37,472 bases of DNA from positions 1-37,472 of the forward strand of contig JAGAKP010000047.1 of the NCBI GenBank assembly GCA_017625615.1. The letters run 5' to 3'. Positions 1-6,049 of the stretch are shown here, piece by piece. Within the stretch, counting starts at the first letter, position 1. Each line of letters starts with the position of its first letter. The notes beneath the pieces were generated by a model that saw only the letters and a list, made by a program, of their open reading frames with translations, had not been told where the DNA came from and did no database searches. Position numbers and translations under genes: made by a program. This DNA is from Clostridia bacterium. Its GTDB lineage: Bacteria; Bacillota; Clostridia; Oscillospirales; CAG-382.

Positions 1-78
1 AAGCAAAAGTATGCACATCGAACAACGCTTTATAAGGTTCTTTGCGCGAAGTTTCTTTAAAGATGCGGGAAGGACCAT
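1..78 (-). CDS. Partial membrane protein, tandem paralog of the next gene (3' part outside window)
   Basis: An open frame runs from an ATG at 78 off the left edge, giving 26 residues that begin MVLPASLKKLRAKNLIKR. These align with the N-terminus of the neighbouring gene (MDLPESLQKKRFKTYIKR): an MxLPxSLxKxR start, then a KR pair and a hydrophobic stretch. A GGAG sequence lies 8 bases upstream of the ATG and overlaps the TAG stop of the gene at 90-743, so the two are closely spaced on the same strand. I infer a tandem duplication of a small membrane-protein gene. Function is unknown and only the N-terminus is visible. Confidence 0.6.
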   Translation of the reverse strand, partial: MVLPASLKKLRAKNLIKRCSMCILLL

Positions 79-89
79 AAAACCATCTC

Positions 90-743
90 CTATTTTTTAT
101 TGCCGTAGGAAAGCTTATGTTTTATCAGCTCGCTGTGGCAGCTCCAGCAGGTTTTGCTGTGATAATTGTTGGTAGTGCCGCAGACTATACAGTGTCTGTG
201 CTCCTCGTGAGGCTCGTGGACGTAAAAATTGTACTTAAAGCCGTAGAAATGATATACCTTATCGCCGACGGAAAATTCATCAACGTGGTTTTCTATTTTG
301 CCGGTAGTTACGTTATGGACGCTCCCCATAAGAGTGGAGGATATACCGACGCGTTCCTTAACGCCCAAGGACTTTGCCGTATGTTTAACGATTTTTCCGT
401 TTTTCTTCCGAATGGTAAGCACGATATTGTTTTTGTTGTAGCTTCCCGGTTTACCGCCGACAAAATACGTATCCGTATTGGTTTTGATATCTATTGCCGT
501 AATAACGCCTTCCCAATTGCTGTCAAACAAAGAAAGGGGGATTCCCGATACGCCGAAGGGCACGGAATACACGGCGATGCCGATGCAGGCGATGGCAAAG
601 GGCGGGATAAGCTCATAGGAAAATATGGTTTCCCGATAATGATACACCAAAGCGGTGATAAGGGAAAACAGGATAAAGCAAAGCAAAAAGCGCTTGATAT
701 AGGTTTTGAAGCGTTTCTTTTGCAGGGATTCGGGAAGGTCCAT
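90..743 (-). CDS. Membrane protein with C-terminal zinc-ribbon-like cysteines
   Basis: A 217-residue protein of unrecognised family. Two hydrophobic segments (about residues 18-36 and 46-66) suggest two membrane passes. They are followed by a polar, beta-rich region and a C-terminal CxxC pair set (C185/C188 and C199/C202) of the kind that binds one zinc. The middle region (about 78-170) contains repeated VG/GK turns resembling a small beta-barrel domain, but I cannot name it. The start at 743 is supported by AGAGG 7 bases upstream. It ends in TAG, one of only three genes here to do so. It is followed at once by a truncated paralog on the same strand. Role unknown; a membrane-anchored metal-ribbon protein is all the sequence supports. 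Confidence 0.75.
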   Translation of the reverse strand: MDLPESLQKKRFKTYIKRFLLCFILFSLITALVYHYRETIFSYELIPPFAIACIGIAVYSVPFGVSGIPLSLFDSNWEGVITAIDIKTNTDTYFVGGKPGSYNKNNIVLTIRKKNGKIVKHTAKSLGVKERVGISSTLMGSVHNVTTGKIENHVDEFSVGDKVYHFYGFKYNFYVHEPHEEHRHCIVCGTTNNYHSKTCWSCHSELIKHKLSYGNKK

Positions 744-758
744 ATTAATACCTCTGAA

Positions 759-1145
759 TTAAAGTATTGCGGAGATAAAGGAAAGAACGGGAGTTATAAT
801 TGCTTCGGATACCTCGGGAGAGTACATACCGTATATGAGGGGAACTAGAAAATAATATCCAAGCGCAACGGTATACATTATTCCCGTAAGAACGAGGTTG
901 AGTATTGCAAGTACCTTGGCTATGGTTACCATTGTGGATTTTACACCTTCGTTTTCACGGTGGAAGGCGCGCACCTTCTGAAGTGCGAAAATGGCGATAA
1001 CTATGCCGAACCAGCCGTAGAAGAGATATGAAACGATGGCGGTTACAAGAACCTGATTGGGGAGGGCGGTTTTAACTTTATACTCGCCTACCGGCTCCGC
1101 GGGGCGTTCGTCGTCCTCGTTATATGAATATTTAAAGTTTGCCAT
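759..1145 (-). CDS. Small two- to three-pass membrane protein (CD225/DUF4190-like)
   Basis: A 128-residue protein with a charged N-terminal tail (about 1-28) rich in D/E/P, then hydrophobic segments at about 30-55, 70-95 and 105-127. The segment pattern, with a short basic loop KVRAFHRENEG between the first two, resembles CD225/dispanin and DUF4190 small membrane proteins. The resemblance is structural and the family assignment is weak. It lies 15 bases upstream of the two-pass zinc-ribbon gene and probably shares a transcript with it. A 204-base repeat-bearing spacer separates it from the flotillin gene. Function unknown. Confidence 0.7.
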   Translation of the reverse strand: MANFKYSYNEDDERPAEPVGEYKVKTALPNQVLVTAIVSYLFYGWFGIVIAIFALQKVRAFHRENEGVKSTMVTIAKVLAILNLVLTGIMYTVALGYYFLVPLIYGMYSPEVSEAIITPVLSFISAIL

Positions 1146-1172
1146 ATCTTAAAATACCTTTCAATGTCTTGC

Positions 1173-1210
1173 CCCCGAAGGACTGCTGCGTTTGAGCAAG
1201 CCCTTCGGGG
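1173..1210. repeat. Inverted repeat CCCCGAAGG/CCTTCGGGG in intergenic spacer
   Basis: Nine-base arms at 1173-1181 and 1202-1210 flank a 20-base loop. A second pair of arms, CGCATAT/ATATGCG (1243-1249 and 1290-1296), lies just downstream. Together with the palindrome at 1308-1327, the whole 204-base spacer is built of palindromes and holds no gene. It sits between the flotillin 3' end and the next minus-strand gene. Confidence 0.6.
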
Positions 1211-1307
1211 ATCGGAGTATATACACGGCGGTTTGGCGTTGCCGCATATATCGTGGTTGGTGCCCCTACGGGCGGGGGAGATTTTCGTGATATGCGTTTT
1301 CTTTAAC

Positions 1308-1331
1308 GGGCGATTCGTGAATCGCCCCTAC
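1308..1331. repeat. Palindrome GGGCGATTC-GT-GAATCGCCC followed by CTAC
   Basis: Nine-base perfect arms with a 2-base centre lie 19 bases from the flotillin stop codon. A diverged copy (GGGCGGTTCGTGAACC ... TCGCCCCTGC) occurs at 25038-25102, split by another repeat. This suggests a dispersed repeat family and not just a terminator. Confidence 0.65.
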
Positions 1332-1349
1332 TTTATCGAAACGCTTTTG

Positions 1350-2741
1350 TTATTCAGATATAGAAGTTTCTATTCCCGCTTCGTCAAGCTTTTTGCCGAG
1401 AATGGGGGGAAGCTGCATACCAGCCATTGCGAACACCTCGTCAAGAGGAGGTACGGATTTCATCATACCGGAGATAAAGTTTGCGGTAGCGGTCTTGCCG
1501 TCGCCGCCCTGACCGCCGTCCCAGACGGTAACCTTATCGATCTTGATACCCTTAACGGCATCGACCTGAACACGCATAAGGTCTTCAAGCTTATCTGCAA
1601 TAAGGAGCTTAAGAGCGGCTTCGGGATCGCCGCCTGCGGATTTAACGATTTCCGCAAAACCTGCAGCCTGCTTTTTAAGTATTTCTTCGACACCGCGCGC
1701 TTCTGCTTCCATCTTTGCATAGATAGCGTCTGCTTCACCCTTTGCTTTTCTGCGGAGGCGTTCTGCTTCTGCTTCTGCTTCAAGCTCAATCTCCTTTTTC
1801 TTTGCTTCTGCACGGACGATGATGTCTGCTTCGAGGGTAGCCTGCTCCTTTGCACGGCGGGCTTCTTCTGCCGCCTGCTGTGCCGCATAGGATTCTTCCA
1901 GCGCCTTTGCTGCCTGAATCTTTTCTGCGGTGGTTGCGATCTTCATTGCCTCTGCTTCCTTTTCCTTAAGAGCCGCATCGGACATGGCGATCTTCATTTT
2001 GGCTTCGTTTTCACCCTGAATAGCGATAGAATCTGCTTCGGATACCTTTATACGCTGTTCCATACGTGCGTTTGCTTCACCGATAGAACCTTCTCTATCC
2101 TGCTCTGCAACGCTCTTTTTAGCGTCGTTGATAGCCTTTGCAGCTGCCTCTTTACCGAGAGCCGCGATATAGCCGGATTCGTCGCTGATATCGGTTACGT
2201 TTACGTTGATAAGACGGAGACCGATCTTTTTAAGCTCGGTTTCCACGTTGGAAGAAACTGCCGCGAGGAATTTATCACGGTCGGTGTTGATCTCCTCAAT
2301 ATCCATGGTAGCGATTACCAGACGAAGCTGACCGAAGATGATATCCTTGGAAAGCTCCTGAATTTCGGAAAGCTGAAGTCCCAACAGACGCTCTGCGGCG
2401 TTCTGCATTACGCCGGGCTCGGTAGAGATACCGACGGTAAATCTGGAAGGAACGTCGATACGGATATTCTGTCTGGAAAGTGCGTTTTTAAGGTCAACCT
2501 GAATGGATATGGGCGTAAGGTCCAGATAAGAATAAGACTGGATAACGGGCCATACGAACTGTGCACCACCGTGGATACACTTTGCACTGCGGTTGGTTCC
2601 GTCTGCATTTTTACCGATAGAACCATAGATTACCATGATCTTATCGGAAGGACACTTTTTGTATCTGGTGAACAGCCATACGATAAAGGACACCAGAATA
2701 AGCGCCAATGCACAAACTAAAATGATGAATTCGGGTTTCAT
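1350..2741 (-). CDS. floT: Flotillin-like SPFH-domain membrane scaffold protein
   Basis: A 463-residue member of the SPFH/band 7 flotillin family. It has one N-terminal membrane segment (about 5-24), an SPFH domain (about 28-200) and a long Ala/Glu-rich coiled coil (about 205-365). The C-terminal tail ends in a region with GG-rich and hydrophobic turns, as in YuaG/FloT. Family members form large oligomers at the cytoplasmic face of ordered membrane domains. The gene lies 24 bases downstream of a NfeD-family gene on the same strand. That pairing is the standard bacterial flotillin arrangement (yuaF-floT in Bacillus), and it strongly supports the call. The length is close to the usual 480-510. 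Transcription probably starts upstream of the NfeD gene or the DUF1836 gene. Confidence 0.92.
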   Translation of the reverse strand: MKPEFIILVCALALILVSFIVWLFTRYKKCPSDKIMVIYGSIGKNADGTNRSAKCIHGGAQFVWPVIQSYSYLDLTPISIQVDLKNALSRQNIRIDVPSRFTVGISTEPGVMQNAAERLLGLQLSEIQELSKDIIFGQLRLVIATMDIEEINTDRDKFLAAVSSNVETELKKIGLRLINVNVTDISDESGYIAALGKEAAAKAINDAKKSVAEQDREGSIGEANARMEQRIKVSEADSIAIQGENEAKMKIAMSDAALKEKEAEAMKIATTAEKIQAAKALEESYAAQQAAEEARRAKEQATLEADIIVRAEAKKKEIELEAEAEAERLRRKAKGEADAIYAKMEAEARGVEEILKKQAAGFAEIVKSAGGDPEAALKLLIADKLEDLMRVQVDAVKGIKIDKVTVWDGGQGGDGKTATANFISGMMKSVPPLDEVFAMAGMQLPPILGKKLDEAGIETSISE

Positions 2742-2765
2742 TGTTTTCCTCCGTTTATATAATTT

Positions 2766-3428
2766 TTATTTTCTTCTTACTACAAGTGTGGTGCCGCCGC
2801 TTACACGGACTACCACGATCTCACTGCCCGTGGGAATGGGGATATCCTCGTCGGTAACTGCGTCACGCTCAACGTAGGAGCCCTGCAGCATTACGTGTAC
2901 CTTTCCCTCGCCCGTTCTGGAGGGAGGAATGGTAAGGTGTACTCTGCCTGCGGTTCCGATAGCGTTGCGGTTATCGGTGTTGCCGTCGCTGCGAAGCTTC
3001 ATAAGAGCCTTGAATATAAACGCCAGAAGCAGCATTATGGCAAATCCGCTTGCGGTTGCCACGGGAAGGGTGAGCCAGAGTGTGATCCCTGCGGTTTCCA
3101 TTACTACACCGACCCAGCCGAATACAACGAGGAACGCGATAATGCCGCGGACGGTAAACACTCTGAGTCCTGCAAAGCCTTCTGCATCCACCGTTGCCAA
3201 AAAGCCCTCGTCACCGTCGGGAATGTCGCCGTCCAAGTCTACGTCAACGTCTGCGTCAACGTCTGCGTCAACGTCGGTATCGACGTCAACGTCGCCGTCG
3301 GCATCCTCGCCCAGTCCTATAAACATAAGTATGGTCTGTACAAGCAAAACCAATGTAGAAGGAAGTGCTATACAGTAAAATATCTGCGCCGCCAAGCTAA
3401 GTGAATTCCACCATTCAATTATAGCCAT
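2766..3428 (-). CDS. NfeD family membrane protein (flotillin partner)
   Basis: A 220-residue protein with a hydrophobic segment at 12-38, a strongly acidic Asp-Val repeat at about 41-73, two membrane helices (about 90-112 and 116-142) and a C-terminal OB-fold domain (about 155-220, containing IGTAGRV and GSEIVVVRV). This is the architecture of short NfeD proteins such as YuaF, which act with flotillins in membrane organisation. The acidic repeat is encoded by a near-tandem GTCAACGTC-type DNA repeat at 3229-3300 and lies between the first and second membrane helices, so it is probably extracytoplasmic. The flotillin gene follows 24 bases downstream. The DUF1836 gene ends 46 bases upstream with no clear terminator, so read-through is possible. 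Confidence 0.88.
   Translation of the reverse strand: MAIIEWWNSLSLAAQIFYCIALPSTLVLLVQTILMFIGLGEDADGDVDVDTDVDADVDADVDVDLDGDIPDGDEGFLATVDAEGFAGLRVFTVRGIIAFLVVFGWVGVVMETAGITLWLTLPVATASGFAIMLLLAFIFKALMKLRSDGNTDNRNAIGTAGRVHLTIPPSRTGEGKVHVMLQGSYVERDAVTDEDIPIPTGSEIVVVRVSGGTTLVVRRK
3229..3300. repeat. Short tandem repeat encoding Asp-Val/Asp-Ala run
   Basis: Imperfect 6- and 12-base units (GTCAACGTC, GTCTGCGTC) repeat within the NfeD gene and encode alternating DV/DA residues. Such a tract is prone to slippage in multiples of three and six bases, so the linker length may differ between strains. Confidence 0.7.
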
Positions 3429-3474
3429 AACGCTTTTCCTTTCTTAAAATAAAAATAAAATATCGTGTTTTCAT

Positions 3475-4029
3475 TCAATCCAAGGTGGCAAGCAGCTCGC
3501 ACGCCTTCTCCTTCACGCGGGAGGCTGTGTGTGCGTAAAACATTACCTGCAACAGCCTGCAAAGCTTTTTCTTTTCACCCGGCACGTGCTCAACGTAGTC
3601 TGCCGATGCGTTTTCCGCCGCCCGCATTACCGTGTCTCCGTCGATCATATCAAAGCGAAGCTCCGAAAGCATATCCACGTAACGGTGGTAAAGCTCGTTA
3701 TCGCGGATAAGGTCGTCGTTGGGATCGTTTACCTCGCCCTCGATAACGCGGATAAGCTCGCAGATACGGTCGATCTGAATGGAATCGCGAAGCATATTTA
3801 TTATAATGATACGGGCAAACTGCTGGCGGGAGTACTGTCTTTTTACGGGAGAAGAAAGAAAGCCGCGTTTAACCCAGTTTTGTATTACGTGTGGCTCAAG
3901 CCCCGTCATGACCGACGCCTGCGAAAGAGTTATTCCCCCTGCCGCAAAGATACCGTCAAACAACGCCTTTGAGCTTCCTTTTTTAAGCTCGGTAACCTCT
4001 ATGGTAGTTCCCGGAAATGTCGTTGCCAT
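3475..4029 (-). CDS. DUF1836 family helix-turn-helix protein
   Basis: I choose the ATG at 4029, preceded by CAGGTG 5-6 bases upstream. A longer frame to 4074 would run into the -10 element. The 184-residue product matches the DUF1836 family: a MerR-like helix-turn-helix (about residues 30-75: ITLSQASVMTGL, then QNWVKRGFL) with a helical remainder. The family is widespread in Clostridia and thought to be regulatory; no target is established here. Its promoter (4065-4093) is embedded in a 50-base inverted repeat, which would fit autoregulation. It lies directly upstream of the NfeD-flotillin pair. Confidence 0.82.
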   Translation of the reverse strand: MATTFPGTTIEVTELKKGSSKALFDGIFAAGGITLSQASVMTGLEPHVIQNWVKRGFLSSPVKRQYSRQQFARIIIINMLRDSIQIDRICELIRVIEGEVNDPNDDLIRDNELYHRYVDMLSELRFDMIDGDTVMRAAENASADYVEHVPGEKKKLCRLLQVMFYAHTASRVKEKACELLATLD

Positions 4030-4047
4030 TGTTTCACCTGCCGTTCT

Positions 4048-4097
4048 GTTCTTGGTACAATGTGATTGTAACACACGGTCACGTGATTGTCAAGAAC
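4048..4097. promoter_or_regulatory. Long inverted repeat spanning the DUF1836 promoter (candidate operator)
   Basis: Plus-strand left arm GTTCTTGGTACAAT (4048-4061) is the complement of right arm ATTGTCAAGAAC (4086-4097), apart from two extra bases. An additional palindrome TACAAT-GTG-ATTGTA (4056-4070) overlaps the -10. The arms bracket the promoter exactly, so a dimeric regulator binding both would block it. DUF1836 autoregulation is inference. Confidence 0.5.
4065..4093 (-). promoter_or_regulatory. Sigma-A promoter of the DUF1836 gene
   Basis: On the minus strand: TTGACA (4093-4088), 17-base spacer, TACAAT (4070-4065), about 36 bases upstream of the chosen ATG. Confidence 0.75.
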
Positions 4098-4164
4098 AAT
4101 TATATGACTTTCTCGCTGTTCTCCGTTATATACAAAAACGAGATGCCGTTTTTATTGAATATAT

Positions 4165-4195
4165 ACAAAAACCGCGCGTCTGTTAAACGCGCGGT
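4165..4195 (-). terminator. Rho-independent terminator after the LOG-family gene
   Basis: Stem ACCGCGCGT/ACGCGCGGT (4171-4179 and 4187-4195) is followed on the minus strand by TTTTT, about 34 bases past the stop codon at 4229. Confidence 0.8.
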
Positions 4196-4228
4196 AGGTT
4201 TATTGGGGTGTTTTTCTTGAGGTGACTC

Positions 4229-4810
4229 TTATCCTTCCTTAAGCTCGTTTACGGAAAAATCGCTGCTTACGGGGGTTTCGATATAATCAAAGAGCTTTTC
4301 CCTGTCGTCGGTGACGAGGTACAGGGACAGAACGTTTTCGTGAACGAAGTTCTTTTCGATAGCCTTTTCCATTACGAGGCTTATCTCGTCGTAATAATTC
4401 TTTACGTTGTAGATGGCGATGGGCTTGTTATGTCGGCAAAGCTGCTTTAAGGTAAGTATTTCAAAAAATTCCTCAAAGGTGCCGATACCGCCGGGGACGA
4501 CGATAAAGGCGTCTGCGTTGTCCTCCATTATCTGCTTGCGCTGACGCATGGTCTCGGGCTCGATAAGCTCGTCACAGTTTGAATAGACCGCCTCTACGTT
4601 TTCATCGCCGAAAAATTCGGGTATAACGCCGAGAACGTAGCCGCCCGACTTTTTGACTCCCCGTGCAACTGCGCCCATAAGACCGTTTTCACCGCCTCCG
4701 AAGACGAGGGAATGGCCGCGGGCAACCATTTCTGCGCCGAGAGCTTCTACCTTTTCCATATATTCGGGATCGATGGTGGGGGATGCCGCACCGAAAACAC
4801 AAATTCTCAT
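4229..4810 (-). CDS. LOG family protein (TIGR00730; nucleotide 5'-monophosphate phosphoribohydrolase-like)
   Basis: A 193-residue Rossmann-fold protein of the LOG/TIGR00730 family, which hydrolyses the N-glycosidic bond of nucleoside (or cytokinin riboside) monophosphates. Diagnostic motifs are visible: FGGGENGLMGAVARG near residue 38, the ETMRQRKQIM helix (about 86-95) and PGGIGTFEEFFE (about 105-116), which carries the PGGxGTxxE signature. The length is normal for the family. The gene is monocistronic, with its own terminator and an extended -10 (TGGTATAAT, minus strand, near 4846-4851) upstream. The exact substrate in this organism cannot be read from sequence. Confidence 0.88.
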   Translation of the reverse strand: MRICVFGAASPTIDPEYMEKVEALGAEMVARGHSLVFGGGENGLMGAVARGVKKSGGYVLGVIPEFFGDENVEAVYSNCDELIEPETMRQRKQIMEDNADAFIVVPGGIGTFEEFFEILTLKQLCRHNKPIAIYNVKNYYDEISLVMEKAIEKNFVHENVLSLYLVTDDREKLFDYIETPVSSDFSVNELKEG

Positions 4811-4911
4811 ATAATATCCTCCTGTTCAAAGGGACTTTATTAATTATTATACCACAAATATTTCCATTATGATAGGATAATTTTAAATAACGGTAAATTT
4901 TTTACATTTTG

Positions 4912-4940
4912 TTGACAGTATGCGCATTTTATGATAAGAT
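4912..4940 (+). promoter_or_regulatory. Sigma-A promoter of the leader/orphan gene at 5058
   Basis: TTGACA (4912-4917), 17-base spacer, TAAGAT (4935-4940). The predicted transcript start near 4947 leaves an untranslated leader of about 111 bases. Confidence 0.75.
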
Positions 4941-4946
4941 ATTTTT

Positions 4947-5045
4947 ACAGTAAATAGCATCTACTTATAAAAGCAGGTGTGAGTAATATTTCCGAGTGTA
5001 TCCCGTCCTGCTTTTAACGCAGGACGGGATTTGGCTTTTTTACGA
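4947..5045 (+). promoter_or_regulatory. Attenuator-like 5' leader with terminator and competing antiterminator
   Basis: An 11-bp stem TCCCGTCCTGC/GCAGGACGGGA (5001-5011 and 5019-5029) is followed by a T-rich run (5030-5041), and sits 12 bases before the ribosome site of the gene at 5058. The upstream segment TAAAAGCAGG (4968-4977) is a perfect 10-base complement of CCTGCTTTTA (5007-5016), which is the 5' arm and loop of the terminator. Two exclusive structures are thus possible, the hallmark of transcription attenuation. It matches no riboswitch class I recognise. Confidence 0.55.
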
Positions 5046-5057
5046 AAGGAGCATATA

Positions 5058-5639
5058 ATGCAGTTATTCAAAAACGGATATATCGTACAGGATGCAGGCA
5101 GTGACCGATGCGGAATGAAAATGCCGTTTTTTGCTCCAAAAGGCTATAGAGGCATACATAGATTTATTACATTTCCTTTGACATTCTGCCAATCAGACCC
5201 CGTTTGCAGAGAGCTTAGCAAAAAGCAAAGTTGGCGAAAGATAAGTGATAATCTGTTTCAGCTTTTGGAATTTATATCCGACGAGGAATTGCTGAAGCAA
5301 TACGTTGAAGCCTGCCACGGGAAAAGCATACCCGTTAGATGCTTATATATCGAAAGCGATTACGAAGATGAGATATGCCAAGAAAAGCCGCAAAATATAC
5401 GCTTTATCGGATATGAGGTTACGGAAATCTCTTTTAGCGATATGACGCTGTGCGATCTTGCAATTAACGAAAGATTTGAAAATTACAGACAGCTCTTAAA
5501 CGAAAACGGGCTGTTTGCAAATGAAGGCGATGCTTTTAAGTTCAAAACGGAGTACAAAGCACTTTTGGAGCAAGATCTTGTAGGAGATGGAAACGTAGAT
5601 GTTTTTGTTTGCGCCGTATACGAGACAGATATAAAATAA
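5058..5639 (+). CDS. Hypothetical protein, orphan
   Basis: A 193-residue soluble protein starting at 5058 behind AAAGGAG. An upstream TTG in frame at 5031 lies inside the terminator hairpin and is unlikely to be used. No signal peptide, membrane helix or known motif is visible. The product is rich in Glu, Cys and aromatic residues, and the codon use is more AT-rich (AAA, GAA, ATA) than in the neighbouring genes, which hints at separate ancestry. It stands alone on the plus strand, behind its own promoter and an attenuator-like leader, and is followed by two REP-like repeats and a terminator. Function unknown. Confidence 0.7.
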   Translation: MQLFKNGYIVQDAGSDRCGMKMPFFAPKGYRGIHRFITFPLTFCQSDPVCRELSKKQSWRKISDNLFQLLEFISDEELLKQYVEACHGKSIPVRCLYIESDYEDEICQEKPQNIRFIGYEVTEISFSDMTLCDLAINERFENYRQLLNENGLFANEGDAFKFKTEYKALLEQDLVGDGNVDVFVCAVYETDIK

Positions 5640-5660
5640 AATCGCAAATCACCACATAAC

Positions 5661-5698
5661 CACCCCGCGAAGCCTTACGGCTTCGTGGGGACCCCGAC
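5661..5698. repeat. REP-like palindromic repeat, copy 1
   Basis: Core CACCCCGCGAAGCC, short loop, GGCTTCGTGGGG, then ACCCCGA. It starts 22 bases after the stop codon at 5639. The next copy follows at a 41-base period. Confidence 0.85.
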
Positions 5699-5701
5699 AA
5701 T

Positions 5702-5737
5702 CACCCCAAGAAGCCTTCGGCTTCTCGGGGACCCCGA
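5702..5737. repeat. REP-like palindromic repeat, copy 2
   Basis: CACCCCAAGAAGCC, loop, GGCTTCTCGGGG, ACCCCGA. The same family and orientation as copy 1, in direct tandem with it. Confidence 0.85.
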
Positions 5738-5743
5738 AAAAAC

Positions 5744-5778
5744 AAGCCGTTGTCGACAATGACAACGGCTTTGCTTTA
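5744..5778. terminator. Bidirectional terminator between convergent genes
   Basis: Stem AAGCCGTTGTC/GACAACGGCTT (5744-5754 and 5761-5771). A T-rich run follows on the plus strand, and AA/TT-flanked sequence serves the minus-strand gene ending at 5776, whose stop lies just past the hairpin. Confidence 0.75.
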
Positions 5779-6042
5779 TTTTTTACCAAACCAAAAGTCG
5801 TGCATCCGGTCGAGGAACTCTTTGGTGAGAGGTGTACCGCAGGAATCGGGCAATACCGAATCTATACCGCAAAAGGGGCACAGTGCGGTTTTGCCGTCGT
5901 CTGCGTATTCGGTCACGAGAGCGGAAGAAAAAATATTACCGCAATAAAAGCAACCGCAAAGACCGCTTTTTTCAAGAGACGATCTGTTGTTCGTACAATG
6001 AGCATGCAGAGAGTTGAGCTTGGTCTTCAACTGATGATCCAT
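5776..6042 (-). CDS. Small zinc-ribbon cytoplasmic protein
   Basis: An 88-residue protein counted from the ATG at 6042, which lies 7 bases after the stop of the M42 peptidase gene. A TTG at 6060 would overlap that gene and has no better ribosome site. It has two Cys pairs, CGCFYCG (about 28-34) and CPFCG (about 55-59), that would form one zinc site, followed by GIDSVLPDS and a conserved-looking C-terminal helix LTKEFLDRMHDFWF. Small proteins of this shape occur in many bacteria as unnamed cytoplasmic proteins. The position suggests co-transcription with the peptidase. Function unknown. Confidence 0.72.
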   Translation of the reverse strand: MDHQLKTKLNSLHAHCTNNRSSLEKSGLCGCFYCGNIFSSALVTEYADDGKTALCPFCGIDSVLPDSCGTPLTKEFLDRMHDFWFGKK

Positions 6043-6049
6043 AAAAAAC

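Noticed and set aside
1164..2720. Plus-strand frame of 518 codons opposite flotillin
   Set aside because: Cys/Phe-rich antisense of the Ala/Glu-rich flotillin coiled coil; no ribosome site or domain.
4979..5017. Twelve-codon leader peptide (GTG start) inside the attenuator leader at 4947-5057
   Set aside because: The GTG has no ribosome site at a usable distance and no run of one regulatory codon, so a peptide-based attenuator is unlikely.
5031..5057. Upstream TTG start for the gene at 5058
   Set aside because: It lies in the terminator hairpin and T-run, and the ATG at 5058 has a proper AAAGGAG.
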